From Centrapalus pauciflorus (lineage: Eukaryota; Streptophyta; Magnoliopsida; Asterales; Asteraceae), in the NCBI GenBank assembly GCA_020465985.1, contig JAANYP010004869.1, forward strand, positions 1,279,381-1,343,380: a DNA stretch of 64,000 nucleotides, given 5' to 3'. The stretch's first letter is position 1; each line of letters begins with the position of its first letter. Position numbers and translations under genes: made by a program. Under the pieces are notes generated by a model that did not search any database, had not been told where the DNA came from, and saw only the letters and a program-made list of their open reading frames with translations. Positions 26,944 to 39,618 of this stretch are shown here, in pieces.

Positions 26944-26951
26944 GTTGTTGC

Positions 26952-27599
26952 ATGTATATTGTGAGAAAAACCAAAGTTTGTTAATGATTATATGTTTATG
27001 TTAATTTAACAATTGATTTGAGATTCTGGATGGTCATGCATGGTAGTTCAATAGGTCAACTGAAAACTGGTTCAATTGATGCAAAAGAAAATCGTTAAAT
27101 CAATACCAGTTCATTCCTAAACCGGTGATCCACTGGTTCGAGAATCGTAAAGAATCGGATTTTAGGTAAAAAAAAAAAAATTTTCTTGATAAATGTGTAT
27201 TTGTCTTCAGCTTGCTTCTGTATTACTTCTACAGTTTTATTTTTATATTTTTTTTGAATATATAAATTAATTAATATCTGATGCAATTCTGTTGGCTTTA
27301 TAAACCGTTACATCAGGTAAACCGGTTCGGTTTTGAAACATTAAATTAACCCCGAGTCCCCGACAGATATTTTATTACATGTAATGATGTAAAACCCAGA
27401 CCCGTTTTGTATGTAAGCCACCGGCCGCCGGCCACGTGGGTTAAACAGAAAAAGAAAACATTAAACTTTACAAAGAGACGAGAAAAATGTTAATTTGTTG
27501 GTCGGCGACAACATTGAGAAAACGCAGAAAACCCCAACCCGACCCGAACTACGCAAAGATCGGGGCCCATCCACATTTCACTCCATAACAACGTACAAA
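26952..27599. other. Intergenic spacer between two hAT elements
   Basis: It contains scattered GGTTCAATTG, CCGGT and GGTTCG motifs but no pairable termini. No gene is seen. Confidence 0.35.
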
Positions 27600-27607
27600 C
27601 TACAAAG

Positions 27608-28173
27608 TAGGGATGTAAACGGTTCCGGAACCGGACCGAACCGAACCGGAACCGATTTAACCGAAACCGAATATTAAAGATTGTAAGAACCGATAACCGA
27701 ACCAATAATTATAATGCGGTCCGGTTCCGGTTCGGTTATGGTACGAGTATTTCGGGTACGGAACCGATTAGAACCGAAAATTAAAAAATGTATATAATTC
27801 TATCTATTATAACACGATATAAACAAAAAAACATGAAAATATAATAAGAGAAGTGTCGATCATGATGTTTTCATATAAATTTTGTAGTTTCACCATCCTA
27901 AAAATATTGTTCCAACAAATGATTTTTTTGGTTTTCACATTGTGGGCTTTTAAATCATTTCTTAATTTGCATATTATGAGCTTTTCAAATAATCGGTTCT
28001 ATAACCGATAAAACCGATACCCGCAGAACCAATAACCGAATAACCGAGAACCGAATATTGAAGATTATAAGAACCGATAACCGAACCGAATACTATAAAT
28101 CGGTTCCAATCGGTTCCGGTTCTGGTTCGGTTCTGGTTTCGGTTCGGTTTTTCGGTCATTCCACACATCCCTA
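27608..28173. mobile_element. hAT MITE rich in CCGGTTCGGTT repeats, copy 1
   Basis: The ends are TAGGGATGT and ACATCCCTA, flanked by the perfect 8-bp TSD CTACAAAG (27600-27607 and 28174-28181). Both subterminal regions contain clustered AACCGAACCGG-like repeats in opposite orientation around an AT-rich centre. It has no transposase. The second copy, at 56579-57099, shares the centre (TCGATCATGATGTTTTCATA, TTGTTCCAACAAATGAT). It ends about 230 bp upstream of the PLD zeta start codon. Confidence 0.9.
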
Positions 28174-28181
28174 CTACAAAG

Positions 28182-28404
28182 TGCTCCGGAACACGATCAA
28201 AAAATCACTTTTCACAAATTTTCTCATCACTGACAATTTCTTCCTTCCTTTCTATCTTTTCAATCTTGAAGAAATCAAATTCAATTTCTTGTTTTAATCA
28301 GAAACAAGAAAAGCTGCAAATCGATACATACTCATTATAATATCTGACGTGATTTAATGATAATCATCGTAATGTTTTGATCGGAAAGTTATTTGCGTGG
28401 CAAT
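28182..28404 (+). other. PLDZETA1: Probable leader of the PLD zeta gene
   Basis: CT-rich leader sequence between the hAT MITE and the ATG. The insertion places the element within or very close to the proximal promoter. No TATA box was assigned. Confidence 0.4.
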
Positions 28405-31400
28405 ATGGCATCGGAGCAATTAATGCCTGAGGGAGGAAGTGGTTCCCGTTACGTGCAAATGCAATCGGAGCCGTCGACGATGTCGTCATTCTTCTCGCTT
28501 CAGAACCCGCCTGAGGCAAGTCGAATATTCGATGAACTGCCGAAAGCTACAATCGTTCAAGTATCTCGTCATGATGCGGGAGATATCAGCCCCATGCTCC
28601 TTTCTTATACTATTGACTTCCAATATAAACAGGTGTTTTTCTATATAATAATTATTTATCCACCATGATCATGATCATATTAATCACGTTTATGGTGCTT
28701 TTCCGTTTCTTTCATGAAGTCGTCTTCTGTCTCTTTCTGAAAAAAGACGATGGAAATAAAGCCCTAATAATGCATCGTATTAGTTAAAATTTATTTGTCC
28801 TTGAAAGTCAGAAACTTGTTCCTAACTAAGACCATCCCTTAAAATTCCAGTTTTTCTACAATGATCCTTTTATTTTGAGATTCCTAGCTTTCTAATCGTG
28901 AGTGTCATTGTTTTAGGATCGGTCCTTATCGTTTATTTGTTACGTAGGTTGAAATTCTCTATTCAAATCTGGTTTTACTGATTTGCTCTATGTATGTTCT
29001 ATGGGATGACAGTTCAAATGGCAACTAGTGAAGAAGGCTTCACATGTTTTTTATTTACACTTTGCTTTAAAGAAACGTGCCTTTATTGAAGAAATCCATG
29101 AAAAACAAGAGCAGGTGAGTTTATCTTCTTGGAAGATTAGTTTTTTTTTACCTGACTATGTAGTTCTATTGTTGTTAGTTGTATTGATAAATTGAAGTTG
29201 TGGCACTTCGGCAATTCAATTTACCTTACCAGTGAAGTGGTCTTCCTCTTGAAGGTCAGAGAATGGCTTCAAAACCTAGGAATAATGGATCACCATGCAG
29301 TTGTGCATGATGATGATGAAGAACCAGATGATGATGTCACACCGATAAATAACGATGAGAGTGTCAGAAACAGGTGATTGCTGAATAGCTTATCTTTTGG
29401 GGATTGGTGGGAGTGTTAAATTAATTCATCCTTTCTTGCTATAATGATTATAGTTCTTACAGGTGGTTTTTTGTTCAGAGATGTTCCATCAAGAGCAGCA
29501 CTGCCAATTATACGCCCAGCACTTGGAAGGCAACATTCCATGTCAGACCGAGCTAAGACAGCAATGCAGGGGTATTTAAATCATTTTCTTGGGAACTTAG
29601 ACATTGCAAATTCACGAGAGGTGTGGTTGGATTTCTTATCCCATGGTTTCCTTGACTTTCAATTGATAAATTTAGCACCCTTGTATGTTATTGTTTGGCT
29701 ATCCCTTTTATATTTGTCTTTATCTTTGTGCAAACTCATGAACAATTTTTATTGCAGGTTTGCAGGTTTGTGGAGGCTTCTAAGTTATCTTTTTGTCCAG
29801 AATATGGCTCTAAACATAAAGAAGAATATGTATTTGTGAGACATTTGCCAACAATTCCACGCAATAATGACAGTAGAATATGTTCTATTTGTCATTGGTT
29901 CAATTGCTGTAACGACACTTGGCAACAGGTATCAATGTCTCGTACAGAAGTTATTATGGTATCTGTTTGCTGTGGAGGATGTATTAAAAGAGTTGCACCT
30001 GCTGGTTCTTATGTAGCACAAAAACTAGGATGACCGTTTGCAACCAAGTCCCACGGTTATATTGCATGTCTTGTCTATTTGTAATGTACAACCTGTTCAA
30101 AGAAAATGTTAATGTCTAATCCAGTAATATGATACTATAGACTACTGAGGAGCAGCACTGATGTGCACATTAAACCTACATACTCGTTGCAACTGACCTA
30201 TGATTGGGGCAAAACTCTATATTGTTTCTCAGCCATCTACGTGCATACTTCTATGTCTGCTTTATCGGTTTTGATTACAATTGCTTAATTTGGATTAAGT
30301 TTATAAAATTTTGCAGGCTGTTCCTCTATCAGTTTATTAAATAATTGAGTATGGTTAGACATCCCCTGTTTGTGTCTTTACGGTGTTCCTAAATCGTCTG
30401 CAGGTCTGGGCTGTTCTGAAACCTGGATTCTTGGCCCTGCTAAAAGATCCATTTGACAAGGAGCCATTAGATATTATTGTTTTTGATGTTCTTCCTTCAT
30501 CAGATGGGAATGGAGAAGATCGTGGGTCATTAGCATATGAAATCAACGAACGTAACCCCTTACGGCATGCATTTGAGGCAAGTGTAATGGGACCTTTTAA
30601 CGTACATTAACAGTGTGATTAACAAATAAATCAAATACATTTCTGTTAGCTATGTGGTATGTGTCTACTATGAGTTGTACGTGTATGACTCTGTAGTCAC
30701 TTGAATTATAGCAAGCTGACAATATATTTTAAAGTTGCCGGATAGTTCTCTCTTTTCCAAATTGCTTGTTCCAATTAATTTTCTGTGAAACAATGTTTAT
30801 TCTTCTTTAATTTCTCACAAAAGTCTGGCCTTGTAGTAGAGGTGCCTCTTGCTATAGGATGAGAAATATATAAGTATCCCTTTGTGTTAGATACACATCA
30901 ATTGCTATCATAACTTTACAAAATCCACTTGCACATTGCTTTCTCAAGTGATTTATGTTGAGATGGCTTGGTAAGGCCTTCCATGTGTCAAGAGTCCATT
31001 TGGAAATTCAAGACGGAAACCTTGACTTCAGTTACCATAGTGACATTGAACACTTGACCATGTACATCTTGTATGAAGATTCTGCTTTTAACTACACTGA
31101 GGTTGCCAGAAACAGAAACCCCAACTGACCCAATGACCTGTGTTTGTGTATAACACAGTATGCTTTTGTACGTGAGTACGTGACACCAAATTTGCTTCTT
31201 AAAAGAAATTAACCTCTTTTAAATCTATAGGTAGAGACACCTTTATATTGATATGCTAATTTACTTGTATAACACAGTGCATATTCAAGTTTTTCGAATG
31301 ATTGATGAAAGCAACAACTTGCCATTTCATTTTTCAACCAAAGTAAATATGAAACCCATTGGATTATAAAGCTTTACAGTACCAATTGAAACTTAGAAGG

Positions 31401-34400
31401 TGTTGGGGCATTATCTGTTGACATCCCTTGTCAGAAACTAAATGAGTAAATAAATTATTAAGTTGATTTTTTATCCATAATTCCTTTCATCTCCTCATGG
31501 TATCTTTCAATCACATTCATTGGAACCTCATGCATTAATTCGTCTCACACAACACTTGAGCACACTGACACTTATCCTTCTTGACCTTGAAAATGAAATC
31601 AGGTATCAAGTGGAAACCGAAGAATAAGAATACGTAGTAAAAATAGAGCTAAAGTCAGAACCTGGGTTGCTGCAATCAATGATGCCGGGCTTCGGCCTCC
31701 TGAGGGTTGGTGTCATCCTCATCGGTTTGGCTCTTTCGCTCCACCTCGGGGTCTGATAGATGATGATAGTCAAGCTCAGTGGTTTGTTGATGGTCGTGCA
31801 GCTTTTGATGCAATTGCTTTGGCAATTGAAGAGGCAAAATCAGAGGTTCCTTTCTTGTTGCGTTAGCTTAATTAAAAAACTGTTTGATTGATTACCATTA
31901 GTCAGTTTTAGGCATTCTCGAAGGATTGTGGTTTTCATGCAGATATTTATGTGTGGATGGTGGCTGTGCCCAGATTTGTATCTGCGACGTCCTTTTCATG
32001 CCAATGCATCCTCTCGCCTTGATGCTTTACTGGAGGCAAAAGCCAAGCAAGGGGTTCAGGTAGGCTAGTTTTGTAGTTATAACTGCATCGAGCCGATTGA
32101 GAATTGTGGAAGTTGAAATTGCTTTAAATCACTAAATGGTAGGCTGGTTCCCAATTTTTTGTTCTTTTGTCAGCCATGTCCTATCCCTCATCCCCTCACT
32201 TAACTAAATGACAGTTAATTTGTGTTAGCACCAAGGATGATTTTTGTGCCAAAAATGCAAAGTTCAGACCCTAGCTTGTAACTTTTTGTCCATAGACATA
32301 TCAATGTTAGTTAGGGCATACCATCGGGAAATTTTGTTGAAGCCAGATTGATTGGTTACTCCATAAAACCTATTCTTTATTCTCTATGGTGTCCTTTTAT
32401 TTTAATTGAGTAAAGTGTTCAATACTATGGAATGCCAAACATCTTATTTTTTTGCTAAAAATAAGAGGAGTTATTTTCAACCGGCTAATATCATGAATGT
32501 TCAACTAAAGAGGTTTCTTATTACTAGATGTTTGCAATTGTTTAGGACATGAATATGTTTATTGTCAACTGCTAGTTCTCATTGGTGAAGTGTGATACTC
32601 AATTTCTTGTTAGATGCCAACCAACATCAGTTGATTTTTATGTTTTTAATGCAGATTCATATTCTCATGTACAAAGAACTTGCTCTTGCACTCAAAATTA
32701 ATAGTTTCTATAGTAAGAAAAAGCTTGTTGCCCTTCATGAGAATATCAGAGTTTTACGTTACCCAGATCATTTCTCTAGTGGTGTCTATCTATGGTAAAC
32801 ACTCTATATTGCAACCCCACTACATTGTACTTCGGTTTCTGTATTGATACTTTTCTCATATGTTCTTTCATTTTATTGTTCCTGCTAATCGTTAAAACTA
32901 TCTTCTTTACGTATGGAAAAATATAGGTCTCATCATGAGAAATTGGTCATTGTTGACTACGAGGTTTGTTTCATTGGTGGATTAGATCTTTGCTTTGGTC
33001 GTTATGACTCATATGAGCACAAAATTGGTGATCACCCTCCCATGATATGGCCTGGAAAGGACTATTATAACCCAAGGTAATTTGTTCTCAATCATTCCGA
33101 TAAGAGCCAGTTCATCAGTCAGATATGCAATTGTCATGCTGTACTTGTCATGACACATTTGTTTCTTTTGTTGGACAGAAAACCACCTAATTAATGCTTT
33201 AATATGTCAATTTCTAGGTTTTTCATTACCCAGAAAAGGAAATGTTCTTGTTTAATGTGGTCATACATGAATAGGAGTATGAATAGATATGTCTATTAGC
33301 CTCACATATAAGCTCTTTCCCTAGAAAGTTGCCTTAAACATTGATATGAATTTTACAGAGAATCTGAACCTAATTCTTGGGAAGATACTATGAAGGATGA
33401 GCTCAATCGTGAAAAATATCCTCGTATGCCATGGCATGATGTCCATTGTGCCTTATGGGGACCACCATGTCGAGATATTGCTCGACACTTTGTTCAGCGT
33501 TGGAATTACGCCAAGGTTTTTGCTTTTTCCTAAAGGTAACCTTTATGGTCAAATGTTTATAATTATTGTTGTCTAATTAAGTTATAATTATTTCAGAGAA
33601 ATAAAGCTCCCAATGAGCAAACAATTCCACTGCTTATGCCTCAACAACACATGGTTATCCCACATTACATGGGTTCGGGTAGAGAACAAGAAGATGGAAA
33701 TACCGGAGTCTTGGATGTAACCCAGTCAATTAACAGACAGGATTCTTTTTCCTCTTTATCTTCCTTTCAAGACATCCCATTGCTAATCCCTCAAGAAGCT
33801 GACGGACTTGATTCTTCTAGTGGACATTCAAAACAGAATGGGTTGGGTAAAATGCACAATGTTCATGGTCATCCAAGCAGGCCGCCAAGGCCTCCTTTTT
33901 CTTTTCGAAAATCCAAACTTGAACCTTCAGTTTCAGATATGCCAATGAGAGGGTTTGTGGATGAGCAAGATAGTTCGAATCTTAAGCAAGGAAGAACCTC
34001 TGGTACAGTCATGCACCCTGCCGCTAAATCTTCTGGTAGAGAGTGGTGGGAGACTCAGGAGCGAGGTAACCTAGTTTCTGCAGATGAAACAGGACAGGTT
34101 GGTCCTCGTGTTACTTGTCGCTGTCAGGTAAGGTTTAACTTGGAATGCACATTTTATGTTATTATTTTCATACTCCTATGTGATCTGGGTTGTTTTCTGT
34201 CTTCATTTGCTACTAAAGAACATCATCAGTTGTATATTTGATTTTCTTCATGATCAATGATACTGTAAACTTCCATAAAACTTTAATTAGCTTTGCCTTG
34301 ACTTATGATCTAAGTTAAACCAAAAGTGTGTTTCTTGTATACAGGCCTCAGTCAGTTGTAAGTTCATTGGTTCACTTTAAAATGGTTACGATGAGGTAGT

Positions 34401-35114
34401 TATGTTTACATGTCGTTTTAAATATAGATGGCCCTTTAGGACTCAATGGAGAAAATAAGACTTACTAGTTATGAATTAAATCACCATGTCTCCATTCATG
34501 GGGCCCACTGCGCTTCTGATGAGATCTTACTTGTACACGAGTGAGGTCTTTCCGATGGAACATTGATGTTGTGATATCTGATAGCAATAAATATAAAAGG
34601 CTTACTAGATGAGAGATGAGGTAAAGGAAATATCGTAAATAATAGAGACCGCGGCTTATTGAAAGTAATATCATATTGGGCTGTGTTATTCAACTCTAGG
34701 GCAAGGCAAGTAATCAAGGCAAATGTCGTTTTGGATAATATGGATAAATTAGCATGGTCAATATCAAATCTTCATTGTTCAATCTATACTAATTGATACA
34801 TGTACGTGTTGCATTGTGTGATGCCTTTTCTGTAACACAAAGGTTTATTATTGTTGCACAATCTCACATGCTTGTTGGACATCATGCAAGTAGCCAACTA
34901 TCCTGATGTGTAATGCGATTTTCACATCTCCAGAGAAGTATACTTATCTTCATTTTCTGTAAAATTTTCTAGCAAGATTGTTGAGTAACTAAATCCTTTA
35001 GTGCCATATATAGTGGTCTGAAGAAAATTTGGGTGGTGCAATCTCTCTCTGCTGGAAATCCTGTGTTGTTTGGTGCATTGAAGTTTTTGTTTCCTATTTC
35101 TACTTCACCAACTG

Positions 35115-35158
<44 letters not shown>

Positions 35159-38100
35159 AGTTTCAGACATGATTTTTCCGATTTATAGGTTATAAGGAGT
35201 GTCAGTATGTGGTCAGCTGGAACAAGTCAAGTTGAAGAGAGCATTCACAATGCCTACTGCTCCCTTATTGAGAAAGCAGAACACTTGGTCTACATTGAGG
35301 TATGTCATAAACTCATCCATTTAGTAATTCGTTAGATCTTTTTGGTAGTTGAGTCTTTGGTCATTCCCACTTTCAACAAGTAATTAATTTTGGGAGGTGA
35401 TTTGTACACAACACTTTTTCTCCATACACAACAAATTCACATAAATAGATATCCTACCCTTAATATCACTTTTATCAACTTTACATTTTACCCCCTTATA
35501 AGGGTAAAAAAAAAGTCTATTTATATGAAATTGTTGTGTATGGAGAAAAAATGTTGTGTGCAAATCACCTCCCATTAATTTTTGTTGAAATGATAGTATG
35601 TTGCCTTTCATATTAAAGTTGAGTTATGTAGATCGATTTAGCAAATGAAAATAATATACTCCGAAGGGCATTGCTGTAAAGATAATAAGGGTTGCAATTT
35701 GTCACTAAAGGTGATGTGAATTCAGCTGCTGGACAGATTATAACTTTCTGGACAGAAAGTATAAGTTGAAAGTAATGAATAAGATTTAAGAACAACAAGG
35801 ACCTGCTGTCCAAAACCCCACACAACTGAATAAAAAAATGATAGGAACCTACTACTTTAATCTCTAAAGAAAATGAAAACCACCGAGATTAAAGGGAAAA
35901 GGAGCACTCCAATCCACCAAGATCAAAGACCTCTAAAGGAAATGAAGGTTTCAGGGAAAATAGAGGCTGCTTTATTCAATTTCATATATCAAAAAAAAAA
36001 AAAAACTGAGAATTACTATGCTGGAAACTCTATTATATACCATATAAAAAGAGTTTCTATAGAAATACTCTAGACAAAATATAACAAAAGTTAAAATACA
36101 AGGATATGACTTTAAGGTACCAAAAAAAATCAACTAATAGCAAAAGAAGACACAATCTGTACTTGTAACAGCTTTTCAGTATCCTTTTTGTCTTTTTTCC
36201 ATTTCTGGTAGCAACAAATAGCTGAAATTCTTAAACAAATAAGGCTTGTATGTGGCTGAACTTTTTTTTTTTTTTTTTTTTTTTGGCTTCATCCTCCAAG
36301 TAAAATAGCTTACTAAAACTACTACAATCACACACATATTATGCATGTGCATGTGATTTGGTTATTGAAAGCTGATAAGATAGAAAAGGCCCTAGGCCAG
36401 CTTGTGGAGCAATGTAATTCTTTTTCTAAACTAGGATTACCAAATATTTCCCCGAAGTGTGATATAGCAGGTAAAATAACCATTGCTTGATTAACGTTGG
36501 ATTGGTTATCCAAAGGCCTTTAGAATATACAAAATTACAAACGGCCGATGAGACAATGCTATGTGGTGGAGGGAAAGCCTGTCCTGTATAAGTAATCCAT
36601 TCCATGCGTTTTGCAATGAAGGTATTTCCATGACTCATGGGACTTCAGAATCACAGTTTCCATCATATGGTTTGAAAATTTAGAGGTGGCGGCGTTGACC
36701 CCTTTTGACCTAAAAGTCGATTTGGGTTATATTTTGTCTTCAATGGGTCAAGTGGGCCGAAAGTCGCCCAAAATGTATTAAAATGCTTGCGATCTTCTGA
36801 ATTGCTTAATTAGCAATATTGAATTGTTATTTAAGTACTATAGTGTTTATAATTATTTTCATACACTAATTACTCGTAATGTTTAAATAATGGACAATAA
36901 ACTCTGAGTACCCGGCTTGACTATTAAAGTTACCGTATTGATCCATTACACTACCCGTCCAATTTGCCTCCTCCACTTGAAATGGTTGTTCTTTTTGATC
37001 ACCCTATAGGAATTGCTTCTTATTTCTATGTTAGGGACAACAACTACAATAAAGAGCATTTTATCATAGACTAGTTGGGGTGGGCTAAAGATTGACAAAA
37101 TAAGAATCTATGAAAACGATGAAGCCCAAATGAAATTATGAATAATGTGATGAAGCCCAAATGAAATCATGTTTGTATGTGAGGGACTTCTCATTTTGTA
37201 TATCGAAATAAATTGGAGGTGTTGGGTGCATATGGATGATATTGTTTCAAGAGGGATGGAGCTTAGAAGGGTGAAAATTGTTGCCAAAGGACATCAGAAT
37301 ACACCTTGATGCACCAAAGGCTCTCCTTGGTGAAGTAAGCCTTTATAAGTAATATGTTCCTTACATTTTGCCACAAGACTTGGCCACGGAGGTTCAACTG
37401 CCCGGCTATCCGCCAAGCGGGTGGTTGCCTTGGGATTAGTCGGTTTGCAAAGTGGGTTGGAAACCCATGTTAATCCAAAAAAGACCACAAGAGTTGTGGT
37501 CATAAAAAGGTCAATTTTATGTCTTTTTACATCATCTATCCCTTGACTCAAATCCATGACCTTTTACTCATAAAGAAGTGACTTAGTAGGCACAATCAAA
37601 AAACTTTGTGTGGTTTTTCTGTATGAGTTTTGTCTATTGGACGATCTTTCTTTCTTAACTATGTTGCTGGTCTGAATTCATGTTGCTGACATTTCCCTTA
37701 TATGCATACAATTTGTTCCCAGAACCAGTTCTTCATTTCAGGTCTCTCTGGGGATGAGATCATAAGAAATCGTGTGTTGGAATCCTTGTACAAGCGAATT
37801 ATGCGGGCATATCATGAAAAACAGTGTTTCAGGGTCATCATTGTTATACCACTATTACCTGGATTCCAGGTGCTTAGGCTTGGTTGTTTATATGAAGATA
37901 TATTCTTTGCTTTCCGTTTGTTGTTTTCACTAATTTACCTTTTACAGGGTGGGATAGATGATGGTGGTGCAGCATCTGTAAGAGCTATTATGCATTGGCA
38001 GTATCGAACCATATCACGAGGGCCCAATTCTATATTACACAATCTTTCTGGTTTTCTTGGTCCCATAGTTCATGACTACATATCTTTCTATGGTCTCCGG

Positions 38101-39618
38101 GCTTATGGAAGACTTTCCAATGATGGTTTTGTGGCCTCTAGCCCGGTATCATTCTAATCTCCTGCTTCTGAACATGTAGGGCCTGTAAACAAATTTAATC
38201 CCAAGGAATGTAGAAATAGAAACTAGTTTATCAGAAATCACTACCATGATCTGTGGACGACAATGAAACTAAATTTGTTCAACTTGGAATATCCTATATC
38301 AATAGAAGTAAAAAAAAAAAAAGGAAAGAACTTATGTCCTATGTACACATCTCTGTTTATAGGTGATATATCCTACTGCAGGTATATGTTCATAGTAAGA
38401 TAATGATAATAGATGACAACACAGCGTTGGTTGGATCAGCCAATATTAATGACAGGAGTTTACTTGGACTACGTGACTCCGAGGTAATTGATGCATCATT
38501 CTTTTTTGCCACTATCATTTCATTCTTTTTCTTTAGCAATATTTCTGATGCTTATGTCTTTTGAATATACCCCAAAGTTTTGTATATGATGCTTCTTTTT
38601 CATCACCACCTTTTTCTCATAAACACAATAATCAGCATACTTCCATAGATTAATATATTGCTTAAATAATAGATTAATGGCAGGAATAATATAATGTAGA
38701 TGAACCTAGTTTGATTTTGCCGATTCCTGGGAGTCCTGCTCAAGAAGCACCTTTTAATTTACTATTAGACAACTTCTGCAGATTGGAGTACTTATTGAAG
38801 ATAAAGAATTTGTTGAATCGTTTATGGGAGGCAACCCATGGAGGGCTGGAAAATTTGCCTTGAGTCTTCGTCTTTCACTATGGTCTGAGCACCTTGGTCT
38901 TCATAGTAGTGAGGTTATTACCTTTTTAATCCCTCCATCTCTTCCAGTTCTTACTTTTATATGATATTATTTTCAAATCTGAAAAAAATTCTTATGCTAA
39001 TGTTCCTCTTTCTAGATGAACAAAATAGCTGACCCGGTAATTGATTCTACCTACAAAGACATATGGATGGCAACTGCAAAGGTACACATCAAAGATCCAT
39101 TATGATCTCAAGACTTATGATAAATTCCCAAATATAACCCACACCCCCTCCTCTCTTCTTTTCTGGGAATATATCTCCATGGATCCACTCCTAACTTCAT
39201 GTGTACACTTTGCTATTGACAGACAAATACCATGATCTACCAAGATGTCTTCTCCTGCATTCCTAATGATCTTATACATTCCAGGTACCCCAAAAAAATT
39301 TAAATAAATACAACAAAATTCTTTTGCTATGTTCTAAGATTCCATTCATTCATGTCACTAACACACAGAGCATCCTTGAGACAACGCATAAGTGAATTGA
39401 AGGGGAAACAAGGGCATACTACAATCGACATCGGAATAGCTCCAAAGAATCTGGAATCAAATCAAGATGAAAATGCCAAGGGAAGTGATCCGATGGATAG
39501 ATTAGAGGGTGTGAGGGGGCATCTTGTTTCTTTCCCTTCAGATTTTATGTGCAAAGAAGATTTAAGACCCGTGTTTAAAGAAAGCGAGTATTATGCATCA
39601 CCTCAAGTTTTCCATTAG
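28405..39618 (+). CDS. PLDZETA1: Phospholipase D zeta (PX-PH-PLD)
   Basis: Hydrolyses phosphatidylcholine to phosphatidic acid and choline. The zeta class is calcium-independent and PIP2-stimulated, and acts in root-hair growth, auxin response, vesicle traffic and phosphate-starvation lipid turnover. Twenty exons: 28405-28632, 29013-29114, 29255-29373, 29479-29620, 29758-29928, 30404-30577, 31603-31845, 31943-32059, 32655-32794, 32927-33076, 33359-33515, 33597-34127, 35189-35299, 37723-37869, 37948-38145, 38382-38483, 38782-38913, 39016-39081, 39223-39284, 39369-39618. They give 1113 aa, close to Arabidopsis PLD zeta 1 (1096). The PX domain is about residues 45-190 and the PH domain about 200-340. 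Catalytic motif 1 is HHEKLVIVD (H482, K484, D489) and motif 2 is HSKIMIIDD (H914, K916, D921); both are intact. The N-terminus MASEQLM matches zeta 1 and fixes the start. Intron 6 requires a GC donor. The linker in exon 12 (about 600-740) is the most divergent part. Confidence 0.97.
30578..31602 (+). other. PLDZETA1: PLD zeta intron 6 with GC-AG boundaries
   Basis: The 1025-bp intron starts GCAAGT directly after GAG and ends ATCAG. Using the nearest GT, four bases downstream, would shift the frame. No other feature is seen in this intron. Confidence 0.85.
35121..35156. repeat. (CT)n microsatellite in PLD zeta intron 12
   Basis: A run of CT repeats about 35 bases before the acceptor of exon 13. 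It may contribute to the polypyrimidine context. Confidence 0.9.
35300..37722 (+). other. PLDZETA1: PLD zeta intron 13, the largest intron, with transposon debris
   Basis: A 2423-bp intron containing the MITE at 35392-35573, a T run near 36262-36283 and a possible eroded hAT-like unit (AGAGGTGGCGGCG at about 36682, mirrored by AATTTGCCTCCT at about 36961). A GC-richer patch at 37380-37470 has no recognised origin. No exon is missing, since the protein sequence is continuous across it. Confidence 0.7.
35392..35573. mobile_element. 182-bp MULE-type MITE with 9-bp TSD
   Basis: The inverted termini GGGAGGTGATTTG...ACACAACA are mirrored by TGTTGTGTGCAAATCACCTCCC-like sequence, with about 55 bp of near-perfect inverted repeat (CTCCATACACAACAA mirrored by TTGTTGTGTATGGAG). 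The direct repeat ATTAATTTT (35383-35391 and 35574-35582) is a perfect 9-bp TSD, as for Mutator-like elements. It lies within PLD zeta intron 13. Confidence 0.88.

Noticed and set aside
29444..29839. 131-aa ORF crossing PLD zeta exon 4
   Set aside because: It reads through the donor at 29621 into an intron. The spliced protein, matching family members, ends this exon at NSRE.
30577..30590. Alternative GT donor four bases downstream of the GC donor in PLD zeta intron 6
   Set aside because: It would add four bases and shift the reading frame of the following exon.
37370..37470. GC-richer patch in PLD zeta intron 13 as an extra exon or gene
   Set aside because: The PLD protein is continuous without it, and the 87-aa minus-strand ORF has no family resemblance.
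37702..38157. 151-aa ORF in PLD zeta
   Set aside because: It merges exons 14 and 15 with the 78-bp intron between them. Conserved sequence and GT-AG signals show the intron is removed.
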